In this document: positions 35,311 through 45,900 of the stretch, piece after piece
Numbering within the stretch: position 1 is the first letter of the stretch
How the letters are laid out: every line of letters starts with the position of its first letter
NCBI GenBank assembly: GCA_944325355.1
Contig: CALUZS010000001.1
Location: 124,001-188,000, forward strand
DNA from: an uncultured Parabacteroides sp.
GTDB lineage: Bacteria; Bacteroidota; Bacteroidia; Bacteroidales; Tannerellaceae
Direction: 5' to 3'
DNA: 64,000 nucleotides
Made by a program: the position numbers and the translations under genes
The notes under the pieces: model-generated
The model's input: only the letters and a program-made list of their open reading frames with translations
The model's database searches: none
Told to the model about the DNA's origin: nothing

Positions 35311-36132
35311 TTAAAACCTGCGGAAATCGTCGATTTCAAAATTCGACAAGATTTTCTTTTCCTGTTCAGGGATAGCAACCATCAAAGCTGTCGACAACAC
35401 TTCTGCATCCACCTCATCGGGACAAACCACACAAACCATCTTACGCCCCTCCACAAACTTACCGTTTGCCGGATTTACAATATGCACCGGATGAGACGGC
35501 ATATTACCAGACGTAGATAAAACATTATCCGACAACATAAATTCAGCCAACACCTCTCCCTCCTCGTATGGGTCGTACGCACCTATCGGCCAAGCATCCC
35601 CATAAGGATGCTTTCCCAAAGCCAGGACCGTGCTATTCCCGAAATTCACAAGCGCCTGCGTGATATCCGCCGACCGTAATATCTGCCGTATTTTCCGCAG
35701 CGCATAACCTTTGGCAAATCCGCCTAAATCTATGTAAATATCTGCGGAAAGAAATGAAAACATATTCCGGCTTTCTTCAAGGTGAATCAAGGATGAATCT
35801 TTCAACGTTATATCAAAGCAATGCTCCGTTAATTGCCAATACCGTTTACATTCAGCGATAATAGAAAACATCTCGTCAGAAAGTACTACCGGAGCTTTCC
35901 AGGCTTCCCGGTTAATTCGGGAAACAAGGCTGTCGGGATCAAAGCGGTTCAACATGCGGTCCAGACGGTTTGTCTCTTTTTTAACGTTTTCCCATACCGA
36001 CAAAGCCTTGTCTTTGGAACTTCCCAATACCAGAAATTCCAATTTCGTTCCCATCACAACCGACAACTCGGCGTATAACATCCGGGAATCCTCATAGTAC
36101 CGACATGCTTCCAACTGTTTCATCCTGTCCAT
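35311..36132 (-). CDS. ApbE-like FAD:protein FMN transferase
   Basis: A 273-aa ApbE-family protein that transfers FMN from FAD to a threonine of a target protein. Motifs: YIDLGGFAKGYALRKI, NFGNS, LSTSGNMPSHPVHIVNPANG and the Mg-site region DEVDAEVLSTALMV. It is shorter than typical ApbE (about 330 aa) and I see neither a signal peptide nor a lipobox, so it would stay in the cytoplasm. It follows an outer-membrane barrel gene by 7 bases, so the two are co-transcribed. Possible targets include NqrB and NqrC in this window, though their FMN threonines face the membrane or the periplasm. Confidence 0.87.
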   Translation of the reverse strand: MDRMKQLEACRYYEDSRMLYAELSVVMGTKLEFLVLGSSKDKALSVWENVKKETNRLDRMLNRFDPDSLVSRINREAWKAPVVLSDEMFSIIAECKRYWQLTEHCFDITLKDSSLIHLEESRNMFSFLSADIYIDLGGFAKGYALRKIRQILRSADITQALVNFGNSTVLALGKHPYGDAWPIGAYDPYEEGEVLAEFMLSDNVLSTSGNMPSHPVHIVNPANGKFVEGRKMVCVVCPDEVDAEVLSTALMVAIPEQEKKILSNFEIDDFRRF

Positions 36133-36139
36133 TCACGGT

Positions 36140-38809
36140 TTATCCTCCACTTGTAAATACATTAAACTGGTAAACAAAGGAAACGATAAAAAAACTTGTC
36201 AATGAATTAAATTCGCTGTCTTCCGTAAAACTCGCCCCGATATTCCGGGAAATATTCGTTCGCTGCTTCAAAATATCGTAAATCTTAAACCGGAGTGTAC
36301 CTGCATTTCCTTTAAAGAAAGAGCGGGAGACCGATGCATTCCAAATAATCTGCTCATTTTCATAGCCGTCCGAATAACCGGTATTCACACGCCAGCGTAT
36401 ATCGCTCTCTATACGGAATTTGTAAGGAAGTATCAGGGTCATGTATCCGTCAACTCCATAGTTCCATATCTGTTTGTCGTTGTTGGTTTGAAAAGAGTTA
36501 CGCGCCTGGTTATACGAGAACGAACCATACGCCGACAAATCCACATTATCCAACCGAAGCCTTGCACCGGCACGTTCGCTCACTACCATATTCTTATTGG
36601 TATTCTTTTCGCCGTTTATGTACGTATTCCGGTTGTTGAAACTGCTTCTCGTCGTCGTCCGTAAAATAAGTTTCTTGTTGAATATCGGATAATCGACCCT
36701 CAAGCTTCCGTTGATGCCATAATTCCCGTTGATATTCCTGTAAGTCGAATACCGCCGTCCCAGCTGTGCATCGTAAATGGAATAACCGGTAATGGCATTG
36801 ATGGTGTAATTTGCATTGATATCCGCTATATAATTACGTTGGGTTTCCGGCTCAGAGCGACGGAACCGCATAGAAATATAGTTATTGAATGTTGGTTTCA
36901 AATCAGGATTACCCTGGACAATATTCAATGGATTAGACACATCGGCAACCGGCTGCAACTGTGCGACACTCGGTTGGCTCGTATTTCCGTTGTAATCCAC
37001 CCGGATATTCGTTCTTTTGTCGAAAAAGTACATGAACTGCATATTCGGAGAAAAATTCACGACATTACGTGAAATACGCGAAAGAGTGCTGTCTCCTACA
37101 AAAGTACGGCTTTTCGACAATGACGGATCGAGATGCACACCGATAATATAGAAATATTTCTCCCGTTGCGCCTTGAAACTGAGACGAATCTGCTGGTTAA
37201 TAAAATTATTCCGGTAACTCTGGCTATACGCGGAATCCAACCGGGTAAAATTACCATTCTCATCCTGCGAATAAGAATACCGCAAAGATTCGGAATTATT
37301 ATGCCTGAACGTATATGTCAGTTGCAGGAAATTGTTACGCCCGAGCGGCTCCACCCACGACAAGTGTACACGGTAATTAAAGTTCTTTCCTTTATTGTCT
37401 ATCAACTGGTCTATCAACTCATCCTCTTGGAAGCCATTTGTTTCCATATAATCCGTAAACGAATAGTTCCTGCCATCCGTATTCGAATGATTGAACCCTC
37501 CGGATAGGCTGAAACTGAATACACGCCCGTACGGGTTCAGCCGTTTACTGAATGTCAGGTTCGCATTCATCGAAAAATTCTTAGAATCCGTATTCCGCGA
37601 AGACTCTCCCATGTTGACCGTATCCCGTTCCTGGTTCAACGTGTTGAAAGTACGTTCCGAGCTGTTATTGTTCCAACGATAATTCAGATTTGGTGTAAAT
37701 ATCAATGTCGTCATCGTATCTGGAGTCCATTCGAGCCTGAAATTCCCCGAAAAGTTATTGCTTTTGGAAAAATTTCCGTTCTGGGAATTGTAATACGACA
37801 AACTATCTCCCGGAAGAACATCTTCCCTACTGCTTCTCCGCTGGAAATCACCACGATGATAATTATATGATGCACTTCCGTTCATCTGTAACTTATCTTC
37901 TTTCGACTTTGCAAAATTCACACCACCACGTCCGGAAGTATTCAAACCGTTTCCGCCGATATTTCCCGTATTGTTACTCCTGCCAATTAGCGTCACTTGG
38001 TCGTTCCCGATAAACCGGTTCAGCATCACATCCCCTTGGTAACGGTCCGTGCAGCCATAACCGCCCGAGACTTTTCCTAACCACCCTTTTTTCATTTCCG
38101 GTTTAATGGTCAGGTTTATCACCGTCTCTTCCTCCCCGTCATTGAATCCCGTAAGTTTCGCCATATCGCTCTTCTTATCCAATATCTGAATCTTATCGAC
38201 CATCTTGCTCGGGAGGTTCTTCGATGCCATCTGCGGGTCGTTCAGGAAAAATTCTTTCCCGTCAACCATAATTTTCGTTATTTCTTTTCCGTTGACCGTT
38301 ATTTTTCCGTTGTTGTCTACCTCTACACCGGGCATTTTCTTGAATAATTCTTCCAACGCAGCGCCCTCTTCCACTTTGTACGAATCCGCATTATACTCCA
38401 TCGTATCATTCCGCATCACCATTTCCGGAGCTTTCGCCGTTATGACCGTTTCAGTCAATTCATACGATTCCGGCTGCAACATGAACGTACCGAGATCGAC
38501 AGCAGCTGTTTTTCCATCAATAGATACAGCCTTGTATGTCGATGTATATCCTACAAAAGAAACATTGATTAAATAACTCCCTTTCTTCACATTTTTCAAT
38601 ACAAACGTACCGTCTGTCAAACTGACACTTCCCGTTATCAGTGCACTATCTTTCGGCTGCAACAATTTCACTGTTGCCTGTTCAACAGGAAGGCTTGTCC
38701 CTTCCTCTTTCACAACTCCCGACAGTTCTATTTTTTGCGCATATAACGGAAAACCAACAGTTAACAATAATAGAAATAGAATAAGTCTGCTATATTTTTC
38801 CAATGGCAT
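36140..38809 (-). CDS. TonB-dependent-receptor-like outer-membrane barrel protein
   Basis: An 889-aa exported protein. Signal peptide to about residue 24, a CarboxypepD_reg-like beta domain (ELSGVVKEEGTSLPVEQATV), a plug-like domain (PGVEVDNNGKITVNGKEITKIMVDGKEFF) and a C-terminal barrel of the OMP_b-brl_3 type. The barrel contains many Asn/Arg/Tyr-rich strands. No SusD partner is present. It is transcribed ahead of the ApbE-like gene. Substrate unknown. Confidence 0.88.
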   Translation of the reverse strand: MPLEKYSRLILFLLLLTVGFPLYAQKIELSGVVKEEGTSLPVEQATVKLLQPKDSALITGSVSLTDGTFVLKNVKKGSYLINVSFVGYTSTYKAVSIDGKTAAVDLGTFMLQPESYELTETVITAKAPEMVMRNDTMEYNADSYKVEEGAALEELFKKMPGVEVDNNGKITVNGKEITKIMVDGKEFFLNDPQMASKNLPSKMVDKIQILDKKSDMAKLTGFNDGEEETVINLTIKPEMKKGWLGKVSGGYGCTDRYQGDVMLNRFIGNDQVTLIGRSNNTGNIGGNGLNTSGRGGVNFAKSKEDKLQMNGSASYNYHRGDFQRRSSREDVLPGDSLSYYNSQNGNFSKSNNFSGNFRLEWTPDTMTTLIFTPNLNYRWNNNSSERTFNTLNQERDTVNMGESSRNTDSKNFSMNANLTFSKRLNPYGRVFSFSLSGGFNHSNTDGRNYSFTDYMETNGFQEDELIDQLIDNKGKNFNYRVHLSWVEPLGRNNFLQLTYTFRHNNSESLRYSYSQDENGNFTRLDSAYSQSYRNNFINQQIRLSFKAQREKYFYIIGVHLDPSLSKSRTFVGDSTLSRISRNVVNFSPNMQFMYFFDKRTNIRVDYNGNTSQPSVAQLQPVADVSNPLNIVQGNPDLKPTFNNYISMRFRRSEPETQRNYIADINANYTINAITGYSIYDAQLGRRYSTYRNINGNYGINGSLRVDYPIFNKKLILRTTTRSSFNNRNTYINGEKNTNKNMVVSERAGARLRLDNVDLSAYGSFSYNQARNSFQTNNDKQIWNYGVDGYMTLILPYKFRIESDIRWRVNTGYSDGYENEQIIWNASVSRSFFKGNAGTLRFKIYDILKQRTNISRNIGASFTEDSEFNSLTSFFIVSFVYQFNVFTSGG

Positions 38810-39255
38810 TATTGTTTCATATTAGTTACACATACAAAAAGATAGGCGAAGATAATACAAGTTTGATTTTCGGAGCAAATAAATATCCTAATTTGTCGTA
38901 TCTTTTGTCTATATACGTTAATTGGAAATTCAAATTTTCTCCAAACTCGAAATCTACTTTTGCCGGAATGTACCGGCTCATTTCTATATTCCTGTTTTTT
39001 ATCACGACTCTCTGCCCTTACGGACAAAAGAAGAAAGAAGTCCTCACTGTGTTGATGTTCCTATTGCGTGAATGGCGTATTTCGTTGGCAATACTTTTCG
39101 TTTCCCTAACAAGTATCTGCGGCTGCTTGCTCACCTTATGGGGTAACGGGCATACCACTAAAATGCAAGTAGTTTATTGTCCTTCCTGCACTGATGAGAT
39201 ATATCTGCAAAAGAACGGACAAAGAGACTTCCTGACAAGAAAGAGCGGAATTGGA
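38810..39255. other. 446-base region without a confident gene
   Basis: It separates engB from the outer-membrane barrel gene, both on the minus strand. On the plus strand it carries TACTTTTG (38955-38962), a -7 consensus match, directly followed by GCCGG/CCGGC symmetry (38962-38977). An open plus-strand frame runs from here into the antisense of engB. No family is recognisable. It may be a decayed or small gene, or only regulatory sequence. Confidence 0.5.
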
Positions 39256-39861
39256 TTATCCCTGTTTCAGCTGTTTGTTTATCTTTTCAATAAAATCCAA
39301 TATTTCATCCTTGCCCAGTTTCTTTTCCGAAGAAGATATGAAGATTGGAGGAAGCTCTTCCCATGTCTCCAACATTTTTTCCTGATAAGCTTTGATGTTC
39401 TCCTGCAAGCGCTGTTTTCCAAGCTTATCAATTTTGGTAAAAATAATGGCAAAGGGCACTCCGTTTTCACCCAGCCACTCCATAAACTCAAGGTCAATCT
39501 TTTGTGCCGGATGGCGGCAGTCGAGCAAAACAAACAAGTTGGTCAACGACTCCCGCTCCAATATATAATCTTCAATGATGTTCTGGATTTGTTTTCGTCC
39601 CTCTTTTCCTCGCTGGGCGTATCCGTAGCCGGGAAGGTCTACCAAATACCATTCTTCATTGATAAGGAAGTGATTTATCAAGATGGTCTTTCCCGGTTTT
39701 TGGGAGGTTAATGCAAGTTCTTTCCTCCCTGTCAACATATTGACGAGAGACGATTTGCCGACATTACTTCTTCCGATAAAAGCATATTCAAGACGCCCAT
39801 CATTCGGACATTTTTTGACATCGGTATTGCTTATAACAAAATTCGCACTTTTGATAATCAT
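39256..39861 (-). CDS. engB: Ribosome biogenesis GTPase EngB (YsxC/YihA)
   Basis: A 201-aa small GTPase needed for large-subunit ribosome assembly. All G motifs are present: G1 GRSNVGKSS (about 29-37), G2 region TPGKT-like QKPGKT, G3 DLPGYG, G4 TKID and G5 SSSEKK. Length and ends are normal. It has its own consensus promoter. Confidence 0.97.
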   Translation of the reverse strand: MIIKSANFVISNTDVKKCPNDGRLEYAFIGRSNVGKSSLVNMLTGRKELALTSQKPGKTILINHFLINEEWYLVDLPGYGYAQRGKEGRKQIQNIIEDYILERESLTNLFVLLDCRHPAQKIDLEFMEWLGENGVPFAIIFTKIDKLGKQRLQENIKAYQEKMLETWEELPPIFISSSEKKLGKDEILDFIEKINKQLKQG

Positions 39862-39887
39862 TTCCTTCTGTTTTTATATTCCGAGGG

Positions 39888-39919
39888 CAAAGGTACGAAA
39901 AAGAGCGGGCAAAGGCAAA
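39888..39919 (-). promoter_or_regulatory. Promoter of engB
   Basis: TTTG (39919-39916), 20 bases, then TACCTTTG (39895-39888) on the minus strand. Predicted start near 39882, 21 bases before the ATG. Confidence 0.75.
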
Positions 39920-39937
39920 TATCCCGTTCCTGATAAC

Positions 39938-39974
39938 AAAAAACGGGGATACACCATCCAGTGCATCCCCGTTT
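39938..39974 (-). terminator. Terminator of the 2119-aa T9SS protein gene
   Basis: AAACGGGGAT (39941-39950) pairs with ATCCCCGTTT (39965-39974), extended by CAC/GTG after one mismatch. On the minus strand it is followed by a T run, placing it just after the stop at 39997. Confidence 0.85.
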
Positions 39975-39996
39975 CCATCCACAATATCAATTCCTC

Positions 39997-42900
39997 CTAT
40001 TTAATAAAACGGAATGTCTTGCTGCCGTCCTTAGTCTCCACCAAAAGAATGTATGTCCCGCTTGCCAGCCTGCCCAATTCTATCCGGGCAGTCTCAACAC
40101 CTTCGCTGGATGCCGTCAGCTGCGACAATCCCAGCATGTCGATGATACGGAAGCGCACCTTCCATTCCGTCGGGAGACCCGATACGTAGAGGTCACCTTT
40201 CACCCAGATGCGCACCTCGTCCCATTCTATTCCAGAAATGCCTGTATCCACGAAGTCCTTCTTCTCTACCGTGAACTCCTGATAAACTTCCGGAGCCGTT
40301 ACCGATGTAGCGCGTACGATTATCGTGCCGTTTTCAAAGCCTACCGATGTCAGCAAACCATCATCACTGATAGCTGCCAGTTCGTTGCCCGACACGATGC
40401 TCCATGTCACCGTCTGCGATGCTTCCGCAGGGTGCACCTCTGCCAGCAACTGCAACTCCGGAGCTTCCGGGGTCAGTGTATTGCTGCCGCCCTCTACCGT
40501 GATGACGATATTTGACGGAAGTATCATGAAGTCTTTCTTTTCTATCGAGATTTCGGAATAGATTTCCGGATCGGTAACCGACGTGGCGCGTACCAGCACC
40601 GTTCCGTTCTCTGAGCCTGCGGCTGCCAGCAAGCCGTCTTCGCTGAGGGTTGCCAGCTCGCCGCCCGACACGATGCTCCATGTCACGGCTTGCGATGCTT
40701 CCACTGGCTGCACCTCTGCCAACAGCTGCAACTCCGGAGTTTCCGGTGTCAGCGTATTGCCGCCCTCTGCCGTGATGACGATGCTTGACGGGCGTACCAT
40801 AAAGTCTTTCTTCTCTACCCTCAGTTCCGCATAGATACCCGAACCATCGATTGCCGTCGCGCGGACAACTATTTCTCCGTTCTCCATGCCTACGGCCGTC
40901 AGCAAGCCGTTCTGGTTGATGGTTGCCAGTTCGCTGCCTGATACTATCTGCCAGTTCACTCCACGGATGTCGGCCGTTACGGGGAAGATTTCCGCCGACA
41001 AGTGAAGTTCCGGTTGAGACGGTGTCAATACATTCTCGCTCTCCAAGGAGAGGATGTTCATGCTTTCCGCCAGCGTAGCCAGCAGTGCATCGTCGGTGCA
41101 GACCACGTTCGAGCGACCCACTTCATTCCCTTCCGCCATCAGGCTGACCGACAGCGGCTCCCATTCGTCGGAATAGGTCTTGTCGTATTCCAAGGCGTAG
41201 AAATATACACCGTCGCCGCCCGTAAGGTCGGTATAAGCCGTGTTCGCCCCCGACACTTCCGCCAACAGTTGCAGGTCGTCCCTGGTCGTGCCACGCAATA
41301 TGCGGTAGCTATCCACAATACCGCCCTCGTACTGGTTCCATATCAAGTTAATCGCACTGCCCATGCCACGGTTCAACATCAGATGCGTACCGCTGTGTGT
41401 ACGGCTCGCCGGACTCTCCACACCGAAAGTCGTGCCCAAACGGATTTGATAGCGTTCCGACTTCACACTCGGGTTCGATGCCATGTCGATGAACACGCCA
41501 GCCGACGGGTCTACCGCGCCGATGCTGTCGAACTGGTTGTACCGGCCGCCCTCCTTGTAGATATTCACCGTGGTGACGTAATCCGGCATGTTCGGCATGT
41601 TCCAAGTCACCTTGTTCTTACCCGTTTCCGCATCGATGCCCACCAGGTCGATTACCGGTGTCGGCACTTCACCGATAATATGGATTTCTTTCGAAGAGGA
41701 AAGCATCCCGCAAAGCGAGTCCTCCATCTGCAACTCTATCCGGAAAGTCCCTTCCGTAGGGAATACGGCTTTTGCTTCACGGCTGCCTACCCTACGCTGC
41801 AACACGACACGGTTGTCGGAAGTCTTTACACTCACCAATTCTTCAGGAGCATTAACAAAGGCTTCAGGTAAGGTAAAGGTTATCTCCGTGCCGGCCAGAC
41901 CGCTTTCCGGGAAGTCGAACGACAAATCCGTCGCCGCTTTCACATATACAGGTTTTGTCGACACGATTCCGTTAATTGTCACCTTAACCGTCTTCAGCCC
42001 GGCAGTTTCCCAATAAACTTCAAACGTATTACCTTCGTTACTTAACAACTTTCCGCCGTCCCAATCCCAAACGGCTCCATCTGACAAGTCTTCTGTTCCG
42101 CGATATACCAGTTCGATACCATTATTTGGACATGTAGCATTCGGACCGGTTATGCCCACTTGGCTTTCCACCGTAAATGTGTACACCTCCGACATCGGGG
42201 AGTGGGCATCCCAAAGGTCGATGCTTTGTACCTGCACCTCATATTCTTGCCCCACCTCAAAACGTTCTATCGGTATCAGTTTCTGCGTTGCCTTTTGGTA
42301 AAAGAACTTCGGAATTATCGCCATTTTTTCATCCAAGCTGTTCATTGGAGAGATGATATAGGCATTTTCACCGGTAGCGCCTTTCTTCTTCACGCTGATA
42401 TTGTAGCGCATCTGCATTGCCGGGGTCTCCTTGTCGGCTGCATCGTCCCACTGCAACAGGATGCCTGTACCCTCTTGGATAGCGCGTATATTACGTGGAG
42501 CTTTCGGTGCTTCGTTCCTTATATTACTGTATACTTTCGTATAATAATTCTCATCACAAATATCAGGTACGCCATCCCCATCGCGGTCCACCGCATGAGA
42601 AGAAACATCAAATGCCCAACTTTCCGCATTGACCGGCTCTACTTTAGCCGATTTGTCACGCTCCATATAGATGATTGCGCCGCCTTTGTCTGCCGAAGAT
42701 ACCAGTATGTCCGGACAACCGTTGTTATCCATCTCCTGTATCCAGCATGTCTGTATCTCAACCGGCACAGTATACGAACTGTAATCGGTATAACGGTTTT
42801 CTTTGTTTCCCCAATACACAGCGATGGTTTTGCTGTTCTGTTGCAGCACGATATCAACATAACCATCGCTATTCAAATCTTCTGCACCTAAGAACGCTGC

Positions 42901-45900
42901 ATCTTTATTGATTGAATATGGCAATTGCTCAAATTCAAAATTCCCTTTGTTTAAATAAATAATCCCTGTACCCACTGCTCCATAATAGTAACTTGCATCA
43001 TGACCTATAATATCTACAAAACCATCCCGGTTTATATCGAACGGAACAGCTTTCGATCCCACAGATTTACCATCTATCACTCTTTCCGATGTCAAATTAT
43101 CACCGTTATTCTTATAGATATAATCATAATGCAAATCCATAATTTCCAAAAAACCATCGTTATTCAAATCAGCAGTCCATCCATAACGATAATAAGGAGA
43201 AGCCAATTGGGCATTAACAGTGCGCCCTTCAAAATTACCTCCACCGTTATTTATCAAGATGTCCCCGAGATTGCTCGGGGTCAGTATATCTGCGTCACCA
43301 TCCATGTCGAAATCCAACAACATACTGCGCTGTTGCTCGGGAATCGACAAGTTCGTATTGAATATCTTTGCCAGCTTTGTCAGTTCACCGCTACCATCGT
43401 TCACATAAAAGCCTTGACTTTCTAACAAATCTATTGTTCCATTACTGTCGATATCCCACCATAACAACGGATTACGGAGATAGACCTCCCCTGCATACAG
43501 ATCTATCCTTTGCAGTTCCGCCCGACGAGACTCTACCGTAGCCATATATACGTCGGCTGCACCTTCCGCATTGGTCAGCGTCAGGGATATATTTTTTTCA
43601 CCCGGTGTATCGAATTGCACATAAAGGCGCGAACTGTCTGTTGAGGCATCGATAATGCGTCCGCCCGACAAATTCCAAGTGCGGGTAAAGGCATCCGAGA
43701 GCGGGGATGTACTGATGATGAGCGTATCGTTCGGTGCTACCGACTCATCCGACAGCGTAAACGATGCTTTCATAAAATCATGCTCATACACCAACTCGTC
43801 CGACCACGCAGAACCACGGTGCATCGGGTCAACCGTCTGTACGGAGATGTAATACGTCCCTTGTTTCCACTTGCTGACATCGAGCGCTACGTCCAGGTTG
43901 GTTCCCATATTCCCGTCGTTAAAACTGCGGCGGCTGCCGTCGGCATTACTTTCAGAGAAATAAATATCATCCAGCCCAGGAGCTGAGCCGACACGCAGAG
44001 CATAAGTCAAATCCACCGGCGATGACTCTTTATCCGAACCTCTATTCCATGAGAGCTTTAGTTTGCCGTTCAATTTATCCGCCACAAAGGTTGGAGCTGC
44101 CGGTTTTGCCGGCGCTTCATTCGCCTGTATGCCTGGCAGAAGTTCTTTCATCGAAGCGAATGCCCAGTAATTAGCAGCCGTCACTCCAAGGCTGCCTTCA
44201 AATTGTATATCCAGATAACCGTCGTTATCGATATCCTCCGCCATAAAGTGGTCGGATATCTTTCCAACTTCGTTATTAAACTTTCCAGCGAAATACCCAT
44301 GCAACAATACATCTGTCGGAGCTTGGATGTTATTGGTATTATCCAAACGGAAGAGATAAAGGTCTTTCAATCCCGACTCCGAATTGTATTCATCATAATG
44401 CTGTTTGGCTGCAAGCAATTCCATGTAACCGTCATTGTCGTAATCGCGGCAAGGACCAAACTGCCAAGTATCGTTATACGAAAACTCATGGTTCGTAAAA
44501 TGCCCATTCCCGTCATTCTCACAAAGCATAAGGAATGCATAAGCCAACGTCTTGCTGTAATCGAACGTAAAGAGGATATCCACATCCCCGTCTCGGTCGA
44601 AATCGTAACAGGACATATCCGAGATAATCAAATTGGAAACCAATGTCTGTTCCTCGAACTCGTCGCCGCCTTTATAGACACGCGTATAGACACGCTGCCC
44701 CTCCTCGTCGTTATAGATATAATCGGGGATGTAATCGCCATTCAAATCTTTCACCGTCAGCTTGCCAGGTTGCCAAGCCGCCACGAAACGGTTGTCGCCC
44801 ATGTTGTAGAAAATTGTACGCTCACCCACCAAATCGATGAAACCGTCACGGTTCACGTCCAGCGACTGCTTGAACAGGAAATCTGAAACTACGCCACCAT
44901 CGCGGACAAACATGTTGTCGCGCAACGAAGGTATTCCGTTGGTTATGACCAACCCGCCTTTTTTCGTTTCCTCCCATTTTTGGGAAAGCAGCGAATCGGC
45001 CTGTACACGCGACAAGGTATCGATTCGTGCCGTGACAAACGCCCCGTCGGCATTCTGGTAATGGAGTGTCCAGTCATACGAATTGAAGGAGAAAAGGTCT
45101 TTCCGTCCATCATTGTCCACGTCCAAGGCGTAAGGAACGACACCCTGTTTCTTCTCAAAACGCCCGGTCAGGTTCACCAAGACAAAACTGTTTGCCGAGT
45201 TATAATCATCCGATGTATAGAAATCGAACACTCCGTCGTTATTCAAATTATATCCGCGCGATGGAATATAGTTTTCGGGAATATCCAGCGTGTCGGATGC
45301 CATGAAAACGGAATCTGCCCATTCAAACATTTTATACTTATATAAATGGTAGGCATACGTCTCTTTCACGCCGTCGCCATCGGCATCGTAAAACACCGAA
45401 TTATCCACAAGTTTATTCAAGCCCGGGGAATTGCGGTTGAAGAAATTGGTAATCCCGAACTGCAATGTCGCAAAATTACCAGTACCGGTGTAACCCGTCG
45501 CATAATCGTATGTGATTTCGTTATTTCCCGACACGTCATACAAGTAATCGCCATCCCATACGCCTCCAATCAGATTGGAGATCTTGTTCCGGTCGAAACC
45601 GGGGAGCGTCTTCGTATCGACCGCACCGCCGGGGGCACGCACGGGATATCTGCAATAGTACGTACTTACTTGCGTCAGATTCGGATTCTTGCTTAAATCC
45701 AAACCCAGCAGCGGATTCCGGGGACACTGCAGAGTCGCCAAAAGGGGAACACCGCTTAGATCCAATTCCGTCAATTGGTTGCCTTCACAATTCAGGTGTT
45801 GCAATTTCGGGAAACCGCCAAGTTCCAAATGCGGAAGCCGGTTGTATGCACAAAATAAGGAAACCAGCTCCGGAACTCCCTTGATGTTCAACTGAGCCAA

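Noticed and set aside
38803..39711. Long plus-strand frame of about 300 codons across the gap and engB
   Set aside because: Its second half is antisense to the well-supported engB, it has no recognisable domain, and it begins inside the first codons of the opposing barrel gene.
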